DNA of 64,000 bases from contig JADANN010000009.1 in assembly GCA_018806985.1 (NCBI GenBank), positions 310,001 through 374,000 on the forward strand, in the 5' to 3' direction. The stretch comes from Angiostrongylus vasorum. Lineage: Eukaryota; Nematoda; Chromadorea; Rhabditida; Metastrongylidae. The stretch's first letter is position 1. Each line of letters starts with the position of its first letter. Positions 32,935 through 43,810 of this stretch are shown here, piece by piece. Under the pieces are notes generated by a model, which saw only the letters and a program-made list of their open reading frames with translations, did no database searches and was not told the DNA's origin. The translations under genes were made by a program, and so were the position numbers.

Positions 32935-33017
32935 ATGTATTTAATTACGACACTTGCTCCAACTCCTAGTGAGCAAGCTCTTATCAACAAGGTACTACCA
33001 AAGGAACTACTTCTACG
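32935..33017 (+). CDS. fbxl-1: fbxl-1 exon 1 (start of F-box)
   Basis: The ATG directly follows TATTTTTAG, a 3' splice signal that could be a trans-splice site or an acceptor for an unseen upstream exon. It encodes EQALINKVLPKELLLR, matching the FBXL2 N-terminus, and ends CTACG|GTTAGT in phase 2. Confidence 0.85.
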
Positions 33018-36000
33018 GTTAGTTTGACACATTCTTTCCTTTTATTCTATTGGTCTACGTAAATTTTGGTTTTAATTTCAATTCTATGTCTTGTTTCTGG
33101 CTGCCTTTTAATTCGTTAATGTTTAGAATTCTGGCATATTACATTGAAAATAAAATATAGAAGCAGCAAAACGATTTTCATACCAATCCTTTCACGATCA
33201 TGCGCATCGATCTCAACTTTTACGCTGTTGTACGTTTCGGACCGTACATCTTGTTTTCAATGCGCAAATCAGGTGCGCCTCAAATGGCATGCCGTTCGAG
33301 TGCGAAAGGGTTGAAATCTTTGTATTGTAACGTTTATTTAATGCAAATGTTTGGCTAAAACTGCGTCTCTTTTAGCATTTCCCCGTAGAGACATTAGCTT
33401 TTGTTGACATAAGATCTTGTCGACCCTTCGCAGTCAATTAATGGTTTGCCGTACACGATTTCATGCTGGGGCTGGTGCGTAAATAGGTATTCTCAGTCAT
33501 ACTTGCAAAAGTCCATTTCAGACGGTGGAGTGGATGCCTTGGATATAGAGAACATGAAACAGGCACAGAAATACACACTTCAAATACTACACAAAACCAT
33601 TCGGAAAACTAGTAACTTCATGGTTAGACAATGGACGGATCTTTTTCCTATCACACACAAGAGGGCTCCAAACATGGAAACGTACAGAAAGAAACATGGC
33701 GGATACGTAGAACTTAGAGAGACGTGGAAAAATCTGGGAGAGTCGAACAATAGAAGGATAGTCGCAGGAAACCAGTGTGTCGTGCCTCTTGCACGTGCTC
33801 GTGGACCGTACATCTTCATTTCAATGTGCGTTCCGAAGATCCCGACACGCGAAAATACCCGCGGTCGCAAAAAGGTGAAGACGTTAGGCCGATTTGGTGG
33901 ATCTCGGTGTTTTTGATAAACACAGAAGGAGGACTTATTATACTTCTGTGTTATACTTCTAGTCCTTTATTTTAAACAGTTTCAAGACGATCGGGCAATA
34001 CGAATTTGGTAAGATTACCTAAATGCATTCTTGTTCTTACAACTAGTTTCTGGCCCTTTTTTTGACCTTATTTCACTCTCCACCGGTATCAGCATTTGTA
34101 TGCAGGACTTCGTCAAAGGACTTTTTTTGCTTCGTTTCTGCATTTCTTCCTAGGGGTTTCTGCTTGCATTCCGCCAATGTTTACGACTTTGTTGCTGTCT
34201 TCGCCTCAGGAATTTAACGATCTTATTTTCAAGTCCATTATTGTATTAAAGCTTTTTTTGAACGTCTTCTCTCGAATCTCTCTCGACCTTTGTTCCAGTT
34301 TTGTCCCTGAGGACAAAATGAAACAAATATTTTCGCGTATCTTTCTGGGTTGAATTTGTACGTAGCCCTATTTTCTTCGTCTACATATGTACAAATAATC
34401 CAGGCAAGTCCTACTGTCTTTTGATTGACGTAGCTTCTATTGTTGTAAAGTATTTTCTATCTCCAGTAATTCCCAACTTCTTCCATACTCCACCCGATTG
34501 CTACATTTCTAGATTTGTACTAAGAAGCTTCTAATAAATTTTAAGAAAGTGTGCATACAAGCGTTGGCCAACCTCTCTCTCTACTAACCGACTTTACGCT
34601 GAAGACTTTTTATCTCTTTATCTTCATCTTCATCTATGATTCTCTATGGCTCATAGGGGTGCGTGTAGCGAAATGGACAGAGGCGCCCTGCAATACACAT
34701 GGGATCGATCCTGCGCCGCAGGACTATCAAGCCATCCATCCCTTCGGGGTTGGCAAATTGGTGCCAGACTTGTTTGGGAGGATAACAGCACTGACTCGAT
34801 ACATAGGGTAGACCACCGCGAGTCATTGTAAAGAGGCCAGCTATGCATTCAATCACCTCCAAACGATGCTTAGTGAAGTTGAATGCATGGCGAATCCCTC
34901 AGGGATTGATCAACGCCGCAAGCTTTATCCTTTATCCTTTTATCGCTCATAGATGTGTACCAAGTAGTCCGTACAAGTCATTTGAATAGATTATCCATTA
35001 TGTTGGTTTCAAGACAGCCATTTTCGAGCTGTGTGCCTTCAACGCGAATGTTCGACTTCTGCAGTCCGAGAACTGTCTCATGTGGCTCGTGCCTTTCCCT
35101 TTTGCGTTCACTTCACTGTATGTCATTCGATAGATCTGTTTTCGTAGATCAGTGCGTGAAATAGTTCTAGATCGTTAAGGTGGTGTAGCCAATTTCCACC
35201 TTTCTCTTATTCAACTGAACAACTCATTCTCAAATTCATAAAAAACTTTTATATATTTTTTTTCTTGGTCTTTTCCACGAAATTGGCTTCCATTCCTTAT
35301 TTCCAGGGTAATTAAGGTACTATTCGTGTTTAGGAACATTTTAGGATTTTTCTCTTATCTCGACATGAAGACGTTATGTCGATGTGCGCAAGCTTGCCGT
35401 TTGTGGAATGTGCTCGCACTCGATGGCTCAAATTGGCAACGGGTCGATCTGTTCACATTTCAGAAAGACGTTAAAGTGGGTTATCGATCTAAAGAGGAAA
35501 TAATATTTAAAGGCATTATTTGCATTATGTTGGACTTTCGAAACAGCTGTTCCAGTTCTGCCTTGTAATTTCCCCGTTGAACATGTGCGTGACAATGCGT
35601 AGCACATGCGTCGGAAAATTAAGCACATTTCCATGTTCTAGCCATCTAGGAGCCCAGGCGTAATTGCGATTATGTTAAAGATTGAAACTACCAGAAATTC
35701 TGCATTCCTATTTGATTCCATAAACCAGATATCTAAAATAATATGCGAAAGAAAGGCTGAGAGAAAGGTGAAACGAAGGACTCGCGTGGTGTGGTGATGA
35801 ACGCGTTAACTCCCGGAAAGGGTAGTAGCGCGTTCGTTCTCCACCGCAGGCACCAGCGGTCGGAGTTTTGCAAATATCTCAACGTCATTGTAGTTAAAAT
35901 AACATAGCTACAAAAATTAATCACTACAAATTAATGTGTTGGGTGTTATCTTAGTGTGCAGTAATCACTTAAGGCAGCCACTGTTGAGAACCTTGCTCGT

Positions 36001-39000
36001 CGTTGTGGTGGATTCCTCAAGAAACTTTCACTGAAAGGATGTGAAAACATACAGGTGTGTTATAGAAAGAACAGGAAGCACTTCCATAGATACTAACGAT
36101 TTAGTCATATTCGTTGTAACATTCTTAAAACTACATACATAGAGGAGAGGGATTAACTATGAGGGCTATATTTGTAGCATTGCGGAGGGTTAAGTTTTTC
36201 GCGTTACAGGATTCTGCATTGCGTTCGTTCACAGCGAAATGTGCTAACATTGAACATTTGAGTTTGTACAAATGTAAACGAGTGACAGATGCGTAAGTTT
36301 TCTTTTTACACATTCATAAAGTGGAGTTTTCTCTATCATCAGAACGATCAATTATTTGTTTTTACTGGTCCGATTCTATGTCCAACAAACAGGACGTAAA
36401 GAGAATTTCATGTTTTTCCAATTGCTTTCAAAACTAGAGAAAAGTTATGAAGCTGCTGAGAAGTTGAGCACAATGAGCATTTAATGAATTGGAAAATAAT
36501 GAGGACGAAAGCACTTTGTAACTTTAAATTCGCTGAGCATCGCAATGGATTACAGCCTCATCGTGACTGCAAGGTGTTCCTGGGTGTTGGGCTGCGATGT
36601 ACAGCAGGTAGATCGATCACCCAGGTAGGGCTTCCGAAGCTGAGAAGGAGTCCGGCGTTTCCATCAGGAAGCCTAGCTAAGAGTAGACCAATACCAGGAT
36701 CCACCACCGTCGTGGTGGTGTCAGACTATTCGCATGGTGGCAAATCTACCACTGATCCAGAAGAGCCGCAACTGCCTGTGGTGATGACGATCTGGGGCAG
36801 ACTTTGGCTAGGCTGACCTCTCATCTCAGGGAACCACAATGATTAAGCCAGCAAAACTCCTTAAAAGTGGAAATTACGTTGGGGCCTACACAACCACTAA
36901 GAAAGGCCATCAAACTATCCAAGTATATAATCTTTACGTTTTAAACTGTTGAATAGCATTTGGCAAGTTCATTTTTTGTAGTTGAGTTGATTTCCAGGAC
37001 CTGCGAGAACCTCGGTAGGCATTGTCACAAATTGGTTCATTTGAATCTGGAGAACTGTACAGCCATCACTGATCGAGCACTTAGACACATTAGGTGGGTG
37101 TGTTAATTTCTACTTGATTCTTTCTGTAGGTACTATGCATTCACGAGTAATATCGAGTTCTAATTCTATCTGTTTCGATCTGTAACGTATTGTTTAATTC
37201 TAGACAAATATAAAACTTCCATAGGCTTAGTTCTAAAGTGTAGAGACATATATGTTAACCATAATGATACTGAGATATTCGTAAAACTCCGGACCGCAAG
37301 TGTCTGCGGTGGGGACGAACGCGCTACCACCCTTTCTGGAGGCTAACGCGTTCACCACCACACCATGCGGGTCCTTCGTTTCGCCTGTGACTAGGCTAGT
37401 TTTCTATTTACAAGTGCTAGGTATGCTAACTGAAACTGAAAGACTGAAAAAGTTGACAGACAGTCGAAACGAAGCATCAGCACGGTGTGATAGTGTGATA
37501 GTGAGCACGTTAGCCTCCGGAAAGGGTAATCGCACGTTCGCTTCCTACTGCAGACACCCGCAGGCTGGAATTTTGCAAATATCTCAGCATCATTATAGTT
37601 GTTTTTTCACATAAGACCCTGCCGTGAAAATTATAGTAGACAGCAAGTAATAAGTTAACATATATTTTTTAATTTCAGTGATGGTTGCCCGAACTTGCAG
37701 TATTTGAATATCAGCTGGTGCGATAATATCCAGGATAAAGGTGTACAGATGGTTTTAGCGGGTTGTAAAAATCTTACCACTTTAATAATGAAAGGATGTG
37801 AAGGACTAACCGAGCAAGTCTTCGCAAATTCTATTGATCACATGAAGAATTTGGAAGTGATAAACCTTCTATCGTGTTTCGTAAGTTTTACTGTTTAATC
37901 TGTGAGTTCGGATAGAAAGGAGATCATCCTGGACTGTTTTCGGTTTCTTAAATTTTTTTCATAGAAATCTTTGAAACTTTAAGGCAAATGACGAAACCGT
38001 TGCTCATATAGCTCATGGCAGTCCTCACCTGCAGTACCTGTGCTTGTCGAATTGTACTCAAATCACGGACCGGTCTCTAATCTCACTATCACAGGGTTGT
38101 AAAATGTTAACGTGAGCATCGAATTTCTCTTTTAGCTTCGAATATTTTTTATTGATTCTCTTTTTCCTTTGGATTTCGTCTGTTGTGCAGTTTCACTGCT
38201 GATTCTGTCTTTGAAACCATTTTTTTTGGATAGTTTGACAAATGCTTTTGTTTTACACGCGTCTTAATTCTGTATATGAATAAGTTGTGTTTTTTATGTG
38301 TGTAACATGCATACCCCTGGAAAGGGTAATCGGGGTTCGATCCGGCCCGGGGTCCAAGTTTTCCAGATATCTCAGCATCGTTGAGGCTATAAGTAATTTG
38401 TTTTTTGGATTTGGAAGATTTTTTGGATTTGGAAGATGAAAGCAGCCTTTGCTGATGATGGCTTGGTGTGGTGGTGAACACGTTTGTCTCCGGAAAGGGG
38501 TAATAGCGCATTCGCCCCTCCGCAGACACATACGGTCCGGAGTTTTGCAAAACACTCAACATCATTGTGGTCGTATTTCATGTGATACCCTGCCGTGAAA
38601 AATTGTTGTAGGTAGTAAGTAAAAAGCAACATTGTAAGTAATTAGTGTCAATATTAAAGAATTTTAGACGTTGGTCGTACATATGACACACTACTGTTTC
38701 TAAATTCATTTATGCAGACCATAATTTCTGCGTGATTTTCAGAGATGTCGAACTGTCGGGCTGTAGTCTTCTTACAGACGCTGGCTTCATACAGCTGGCT
38801 AGGCACTGTAAGGGTTTGGCGCGAATGGATTTGGAGGACTGCAGCCTTATCACAGATGCCACTATCCACTCACTTAGCACGAATTGTAATGGTCTTTCCG
38901 AGTTGGTAAGCATAGCTTAACTACTGGCTAATCCACAGCTGTGTCGTTTTTTCTACTTCTTAATTCTCTATTGCTATATTTATATTCTCTATTTATATAT

Positions 39001-40530
39001 TTTCTCTGTTTGCCTTTATAAGGGGCGCGTGTGGTGCACTGATCAGAAGTGCTCCGCAATACACACATGAGATCGATCCCCACGCCCGTGGTTCACCAAG
39101 TGCTCCATCCCTTCGAGGTCGGCAAATTGGTACCAGACTTGTCTAAGAGGATAGCACTACTGGTTCGATACATCGGTAGACCACCGCGAGTCATTGTAAA
39201 GGCCATACATGCACTCAATCACCTCCAACGATGCTCAATGAAGTCGAATTCATGGCGCGTCCTCATGGATTGATCAACGCCGAAAGCTGTATCTCTTATC
39301 CTTTTATTGCTATGTTTGAATATGTTTGCTCTTATCTTTATTCTTTTTGCCACCACAAAGCCACGAAATGTGTGCGTACGCACCCTGTAGGACGAACTGT
39401 AACCACTTTTGAGTTGAACGGTAGCGATGTCTGCTCTCTTTTACTGGCTTTGTTTTCAGAGTCTTTCCCATTGCGAGTTAATTACGGATGAGTCTATTCA
39501 TTGTCTTTGTACCAATAACAAGGACAAGTTGCAGGTATGTGGTTTCTCTCATTGCCATTTGCTCCCTCTTCAAATACTTGAATGTTTATCCAAGTACAGT
39601 TCCCTTTCTATTCTACTTATGCGTGGTTGTGTCAAACATGAGTTTTCATTCATGACACACGTCACACTTCGGATATTTCTGTTACTTCCCAAGATATTTT
39701 AAGGCATCTCGGGTTCTTCATGCTCTACCTGTTCCAGGTTTTGGAGCTCGATAATTGTCCACAGATTACCGATTCTGCTCTTTCACATATGCGGCATGCC
39801 AAAGCACTGAAACGGATCGATTTATACGATTGCCAGAATATCTCGAAGGAAGCTATTCAGAGGTTTAAGGTCAGCCCTCGCTTCTTTTACTTCCTATCGC
39901 ATTTTCTGTTGGTGTATTTGATTATTGTCTTAGGTGGTCTCTTAGAGTGTATTTCTTATAGTCTTGTTAGCTGACTCTCCTGTTTGTTCCAGATTTCCGA
40001 ATTCTTTCCTTTTTGGCTGAGTTTTCAGCCTTTGTATTTCGCATGAGGGGCGCCTATAGCGCGGTAGTCGGAGGCGCCCTGCAATACACATAGGGTCGCT
40101 CGCTCCCGCACCCCAGGTCCACCAAGCCCTCCGTCCCTCCGGGGCCAAAAATTTGTACCAGACGTGTCTGGGAGGTTAGCAGCACTGGCACGGTTCATCG
40201 GTAGGCCACATTAAGCCATTATATGGGCCAGATATGCATTCAGTGACCTCCAACGATGTTTAATGAAGTCGAATGCATGGCGCACCCTCAGGGATAGATC
40301 AACGCCGAGATATCCTTTTTTATAATACTTTATACTTCGCATTGTCTTCTTATCTTTCTATCTTTTTCTATCATTGCTGATATTTTCGTCATTTTTTCAC
40401 TACTGTTGTTATTTTTTCTTAGCACCATCGACCACACGTTGAGATTCACGCGTACTTCGCCCCTGCTACTCCACCGACTAACCAGTCCACTACTCGTGCA
40501 GGTCTTTGTCGATGTTGTGCGATTTTATGA
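32935..40530 (+). CDS. fbxl-1: F-box and leucine-rich-repeat protein, FBXL2/FBXL20 ortholog
   Basis: Substrate-receptor subunit of an SCF (SKP1-CUL1-F-box) ubiquitin ligase. Exons: 32935-33017, 35334-35475, 35974-36054, 36210-36292, 36998-37093, 37679-37880, 37984-38111, 38743-38905, 39460-39534, 39738-39869, 40423-40530; every junction has GT-AG borders and keeps frame. About 430 residues, against roughly 423-436 for human FBXL2/FBXL20. Residues 18-75 form the F-box (LPKELLLR, then YLDMKTLCRCAQACRLWNVL). The rest is a ladder of cysteine-containing LRRs with CxxITD motifs (NCTAITD, NCTQITD, HCELITD, NCPQITD). The C-terminus HAYFAPATPPTNQ...CRCCAIL is the conserved tail, and CAIL is a CaaX box predicting geranylgeranylation, as in FBXL2. 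Introns carry F1, F2 and F5 elements. I am confident of identity; expression start is less sure. Confidence 0.94.
33446..33916 (+). other. Unidentified 156-codon open frame in fbxl-1 intron 1
   Basis: One of the longest open frames in the window; rich in Lys/Arg (NMKQAQKYTLQILHKTIRK, RENTRGRKKVKTLGR) and without recognisable domain. A stretch of about 28 bases around 33803-33835 (GGACCGTACATCTT...TTTCAATG) recurs near 33238-33268, so this may be decayed repeat. The antisense is also open over 96 codons. No splice context supports it as a gene. Confidence 0.2.
34653..34948 (+). repeat. F1 SINE in fbxl-1 intron 1
   Basis: GTAGCGAAATGGACAGAGGC, GGGATCGATCCTGCG, TTTGGGAGGATAACAGCACT, AGCTATGCATTCAATCACCT, CGCCGCAAGCTTTATCCTTT. 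Near consensus. Confidence 0.9.
35334..35475 (+). CDS. fbxl-1: fbxl-1 exon 2 (F-box core)
   Basis: After GTGTTTAG; encodes SYLDMKTLCRCAQACRLWNV then ALDGSNWQRVDLFTFQKDVK, nearly identical to FBXL2/20. Donor AAA|GTGGGT, phase 0. Confidence 0.95.
35735..35908 (+). repeat. F2 element in fbxl-1 intron 2
   Basis: GTGGTGATGAACGCGTTAAC, GTAGCGCGTTCGTTCTCCAC, GTTTTGCAAATATCTCAACG. Confidence 0.85.
35974..36054 (+). CDS. fbxl-1: fbxl-1 exon 3 (first LRR)
   Basis: After CACTTAAG; encodes VENLARRCGGFLKKLSLKGC and ends ACAG|GTGTGT, phase 0. Confidence 0.93.
36210..36292 (+). CDS. fbxl-1: fbxl-1 exon 4 (LRR)
   Basis: After GCGTTACAG; encodes DSALRSFTAKCANIEHLSLY and KCKRVTDA, donor GC|GTAAGT, phase 2. 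Confidence 0.93.
36545..36928 (+). repeat. F5 element in fbxl-1 intron 4
   Basis: GGCTGCGATGTACAGCAGGT, GGAAGCCTAGCTAAGAGTAG, GGGGCAGACTTTGGCTAGGC, ending GGCCATCAAACTATCCAAG; shared with 46136, 52690 and 63105. Confidence 0.85.
36998..37093 (+). CDS. fbxl-1: fbxl-1 exon 5 (LRR)
   Basis: After GATTTCCAG; encodes CENLGRHCHKLVHLNLENC then TAITDRALRHIR, donor AG|GTGGGT. The intron before it holds an F5 element. Confidence 0.93.
37253..37665. repeat. Head-to-head F2 pair in fbxl-1 intron 5
   Basis: 37253-37400 is F2 on minus (TCCGGACCGCAAGTGTCTGC; CACCACCACACCATGCGGGT); 37435-37665 is F2 on plus, ending ATAGTAGACAGCAAGTAATA. Same minus-then-plus order as at 5828, 26121 and 62133, but the arms differ, so they are probably separate events. 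Confidence 0.8.
37679..37880 (+). CDS. fbxl-1: fbxl-1 exon 6 (LRRs)
   Basis: After AATTTCAG; encodes CPNLQYLNISWCDNIQDKGV and further LRRs, ending LLSCF|GTAAGT. The longest exon (202 bases). The intron before it contains a head-to-head F2 pair. Confidence 0.94.
37984..38111 (+). CDS. fbxl-1: fbxl-1 exon 7 (LRR)
   Basis: After AACTTTAAG; encodes HLQYLCLSNCTQITDRSLIS, donor AC|GTGAGC, phase 2. Confidence 0.93.
38295..38628 (+). repeat. Two F2 copies in fbxl-1 intron 7
   Basis: First 38295-38395 (GGGGTTCGATCCGGCCCGGG), second 38455-38628 (GGTGTGGTGGTGAACACG; GTAGGTAGTAAGTAAAAAGC), separated by an 18-base tandem duplication (TTTTGGATTTGGAAGAT twice). Confidence 0.8.
38743..38905 (+). CDS. fbxl-1: fbxl-1 exon 8 (LRRs)
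   Basis: After TGATTTTCAG; encodes LSGCSLLTDAGFIQLARHC and DLEDCSLITDATIHSLS, ending GAGTTG|GTAAGC. Confidence 0.94.
39020..39308 (+). repeat. F1 SINE in fbxl-1 intron 8
   Basis: GTGTGGTGCACTGATCAGAA, GAGATCGATCCCCACG, AAATTGGTACCAGACTTGTC, GTCGAATTCATGGCGCGTCC. Confidence 0.9.
39460..39534 (+). CDS. fbxl-1: fbxl-1 exon 9 (LRR)
   Basis: After TGTTTTCAG; encodes SLSHCELITDESIHCLCTNN, donor CAG|GTATGT. The intron before it holds an F1 SINE. Confidence 0.93.
39738..39869 (+). CDS. fbxl-1: fbxl-1 exon 10 (LRRs)
   Basis: After CTGTTCCAG; encodes VLELDNCPQITDSALSHM and RIDLYDCQNISKEAIQRFK, as in FBXL2. Donor AAG|GTCAGC. Confidence 0.94.
40045..40325 (+). repeat. F1 SINE in fbxl-1 intron 10
   Basis: CTATAGCGCGGTAGTCGGAG, TGGGAGGTTAGCAGCACTGG, GCCAGATATGCATTCAGTGA, GTCGAATGCATGGCGCACCC. 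Confidence 0.9.
40423..40530 (+). CDS. fbxl-1: fbxl-1 exon 11 with CaaX C-terminus
   Basis: After TTTTTTCTTAG; encodes HHRPHVEIHAYFAPATPP and ends GLCRCCAIL, stop TGA. The last four residues CAIL form a prenylation box, Leu favouring geranylgeranyl. Confidence 0.94.
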   Translation, partial: HHRPHVEIHAYFAPATPPTNQSTTRAGLCRCCAIL

Positions 40531-41217
40531 CTAAACATCTGTGTCCCGTTTTTAGTCGTTGTTCTTCGTCTTAGACTTGTTTTCCGATCTTGAACTTGTC
40601 GTCACTGGAAAGCTTTCGGCACATGTTCATTGCTATTGGTAATTGCTGCTGATTAGCAGAACACTATTTTCCATACCCTTTCGATTTTGAAGGTTAAGGT
40701 CATAGAAAATTCATAATGATTTGTTGGAACCATGTTGCTTCATTCGGTCCGCGGTATGCATCTTTTATAGAAATTTATTCTTGAGGGGGAAATTAGACTC
40801 CGTTAGAATTTACAAGTATCTGCATGCGTTCTTTACCGTGGTTAAGAATCATAAGTGAGTTGAAAATGGACTTTTTTCACTCGAAAGTGCTAAAAATCGT
40901 TCTAGCTTTCCTTTTAATATTGGGAGTTTTCTATGGTTTTTGTTGTCTCTTTCAAATGGATGCATATTCTCGCGGATGCTAGAGTTGTCCAAGAGTTCTG
41001 TTTTGTGCAGAATATTCTGGAAAGATCTAGGCGGATAATCAAAGCACCTGATATCGAATGATTGTATATTGTATATACAAAACTAATTTGTTGCAACCTA
41101 CGCTTCAAAAAAAGGCTATGAGGCTATGTTCTACGATTTATCCCAGGGTCAAGAATATGGCACTTATTCAGTCGGAGTTATGATTTGAGTTTTCTATGAC
41201 CTTGGAATGTTTGTAGG

Positions 41218-42650
41218 TTGCAATGGGTACTGTACGTTTGTGAGCGTATGATCTTTCACTTTTCTATGTACGAAATTTTCACCAGTGTTTTCCTAACATT
41301 TTTTGCCTTCACAACGGGAATATGCCCGTTTCTGCTAGGATCCACCACCACCACCTTCCTTGATGTTCGATCTGACCATTATTCCGCTCATCGACGGCCA
41401 AAGACACTACTAGTGGAACTATACCACATGTAAATATATTGTTAATTACCTCGATGTAATTTTTTATTATTTAAAACGAGCAAAAAATGTGTTGTTTTCG
41501 CCGTTGGTATCCTTTGATATCTTGATTGCCTCGTTTAGCTTTTGCCTGGCAGCTTGTAAGTGTATTGAATTGATTCTCACAAAGTTTTAAACTCCATCAC
41601 TGAACGATTCCTATCTGTAAGACTGTTCACATGACCATAGAAATCGTCTGGTTTTGTTTTTCTTTTGTTTTCGATCCAATGCTTTATTGATCAAATCATC
41701 TTTTTCTATGAGAACATTCACTTTTATTCTGCAATTCCTTGTGAGGATGGTTCAGTTTCTGGCACTTTTCTAACGCTTGAAGTGAAATCCGAAACAGACG
41801 TGAGTTTTCTTGCCATCTCCCTTGTATCGATCATGTCTGTCCGATTTCTTACGTGCCATCTGAACTCACACCTTCGTGAGACAATACGGAAGAGTTCCTG
41901 ATCGTACTGTACATGTTGTTGTGATCACTGTAACCTTTTTTTTCTCTTTAGAATGAAATACCCATAACTATTTTTAGTCATATTCTCGTTTTTTCCTCTT
42001 TTTTATTTTGCTGTGGGCTCCTCGATCTTTCGGGCTTGTCGCTCTGGGTTTTTTATCTGCGTAGAGAAAAATCGAAGGATGACCTGGCTTCTCAGTGTCG
42101 TGGATTGCTCGATTACCTTCTTCCACAGCTGCAATTCTTGTTCTATGTTTTCCTTCTGTTCTTCGTTTGTACAAAACCTCTTCAATTCATCAAATCAAAT
42201 GTTATACTGGTGTAACGTAGCTACGAGTTTTCGTCTCTTTAGGCCCTACATACAATTACTAACGAATGTGTTGGAAAGTATTCATATTCTCCTATGGAAA
42301 ATAAAGAATCTTCCAGGAAGAGAACGCCAAGTTACGTGATCAGTTTATATGTTGATGTTGATGGAAGCATATTCCCTGTTGCATTTATTCCAGTGCATCA
42401 CTAGGTCTCTGTATAGTGACTTATGTGGTGAGCGGACGAACAATTCAGACAAGTTTAACATCACTAGGCAGCGGAAGCGTCAAACGCTGGAGAATTGGCG
42501 AAGCTACAAATGCGTGCTTGTTACAACATACTGTAGCGCTTCTAAATGTTAAAGTTGTACACAAACAATTTATTTCATTTATTATTTTACAGAATAGACG
42601 ATTTGAATAGAGTGGGAGTGGCGTCTAGGAAGTTCAAGATTTGTAAGTAA
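41218..42650 (+). other. Region with scattered unassigned candidate exons after fbxl-1
   Basis: Short open segments with plausible borders: one after CTGCTAG at 41339 (proline run or STTTTFLDVRSDH, depending on frame), one ending AGAC|GTGAGT near 41800 (CEDGSVSGTFLTLEVKSETD), one after TCTTTAG near 42243. On minus, 42003-42185 encodes a charged helix (NEEQKENIEQELQLWKK) followed by a GTAATC donor. I could not join these into one frame on either strand, so I make no gene call. Confidence 0.2.
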
Positions 42651-43161
42651 AGTGGACTTTTGATGTTCATTAGTACTGCGATCCTAACTGCTTAATACTG
42701 AAGTCGATGATACTGATATACATGAACGTGGCGATACCCGTAGTGATTGATTTACGAGATCTCAGAAAATGTGCTATTTTGATATGTTCGTATTATGAGA
42801 TGATTTTAGGGATATAGATGATGGCTTAGTGTAGTTCGTCATCCATGTTGTCTAGTACGGATTCGCTAAATCTATAAGACGGTCGAGTCTGTTCAGCTAA
42901 CTATTTACTCATAGACAACTTATTAGTCTAGAATTTACACCTATTACTAAGTAGACCCATCTTTTTTTATACCAATAAGTGCAAAGCTGTTCCTTACTGG
43001 GAACATGGTTATGAGCTCTGAAGCTGATGATTTAGTGATGAACCTCTGGAAATAATCAGATGGAATGAAAAGGAAATTGCACGCCACTTACTGGTGTGTT
43101 GGGAAAACTTAGAGGATGTCAACAACTAGCAAAACAAACACTGCTATGCACATAACTGCAT

Positions 43162-43390
43162 ATGTTCGACGATTCAACGGGCGGTCATCTGGGGTTGTTC
43201 ACGGTCCTGACGGTTTTTGGAGCTGAACATGGCGATACACGACGAGAACCAGTCGTTTCGGAAGCAATTGGCCCGACATTGAGCACGCAGATTAGGAGCC
43301 TCATGCGAGAACATCTCGTGGCAAAGCAGACATATTTGATCCATGACATGGTGAACAGGCGGCACACGATGGACCTGGAAAAGCTCTCAG
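43162..43390 (+). CDS. Candidate first exon, unknown protein
   Basis: ATG followed by 76 open codons ending CTCTCAG|GTACGA. Less AT-rich than its neighbours. It includes PTLSTQIRSLMREHLVAKQT and HDMVNRRHTMDLEKLS, helical and charged. Antisense frames here are also open for about 60 codons, so coding is only moderately likely. No family recognised. Confidence 0.33.
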
Positions 43391-43452
43391 GTACGATTCG
43401 CTTCAGTATCGACTTCGTTTAATGCGTAATTAATACCTCAGTTTATCGATAA

Positions 43453-43640
43453 CCTTAAATTGGATTACAACCACAACGATGCTGAGATATTCGCAAAACT
43501 TGGTCCCCGGGCCAGATCGAGCCACGATTCCCCCTTTCTGGAGACTCGCGTACTGCACACTGCACCACTGAGGCCCTTTGTCTTTCTCTCAGCTAGTTTT
43601 CTACATAGCGCTGCCATCATCAATTGCCCGTCAGATCAGA
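43453..43640 (-). repeat. F2 element
   Basis: AACGATGCTGAGATATTCGC, CCGGGCCAGATCGAGCCACG, CTTTCTCTCAGCTAGTTTTC. Confidence 0.8.
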
Positions 43641-43649
43641 TTGTTATAA

Positions 43650-43810
43650 AAATTTTATTGTAGCTGACGTTTTAATACATAGTCTTGTTCAGAACTGTAA
43701 CGGTTAGAGTAGGGTGTCCAAAGCAATGTTTGTCCTTGTGATATCACTCTTCAATCTTGCATCGAGTCGAATCGAGTGTTGTGGAGTACTCTTAGGTCCT
43801 GGTAGGCTCC
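43650..43810 (+). repeat. Possible diverged F4 fragment
   Basis: TTTTATTGTAGCTGACGTTT resembles the outer arm of the 58883 palindrome (CAGTAGCTGACATTTCGG). Confidence 0.35.
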
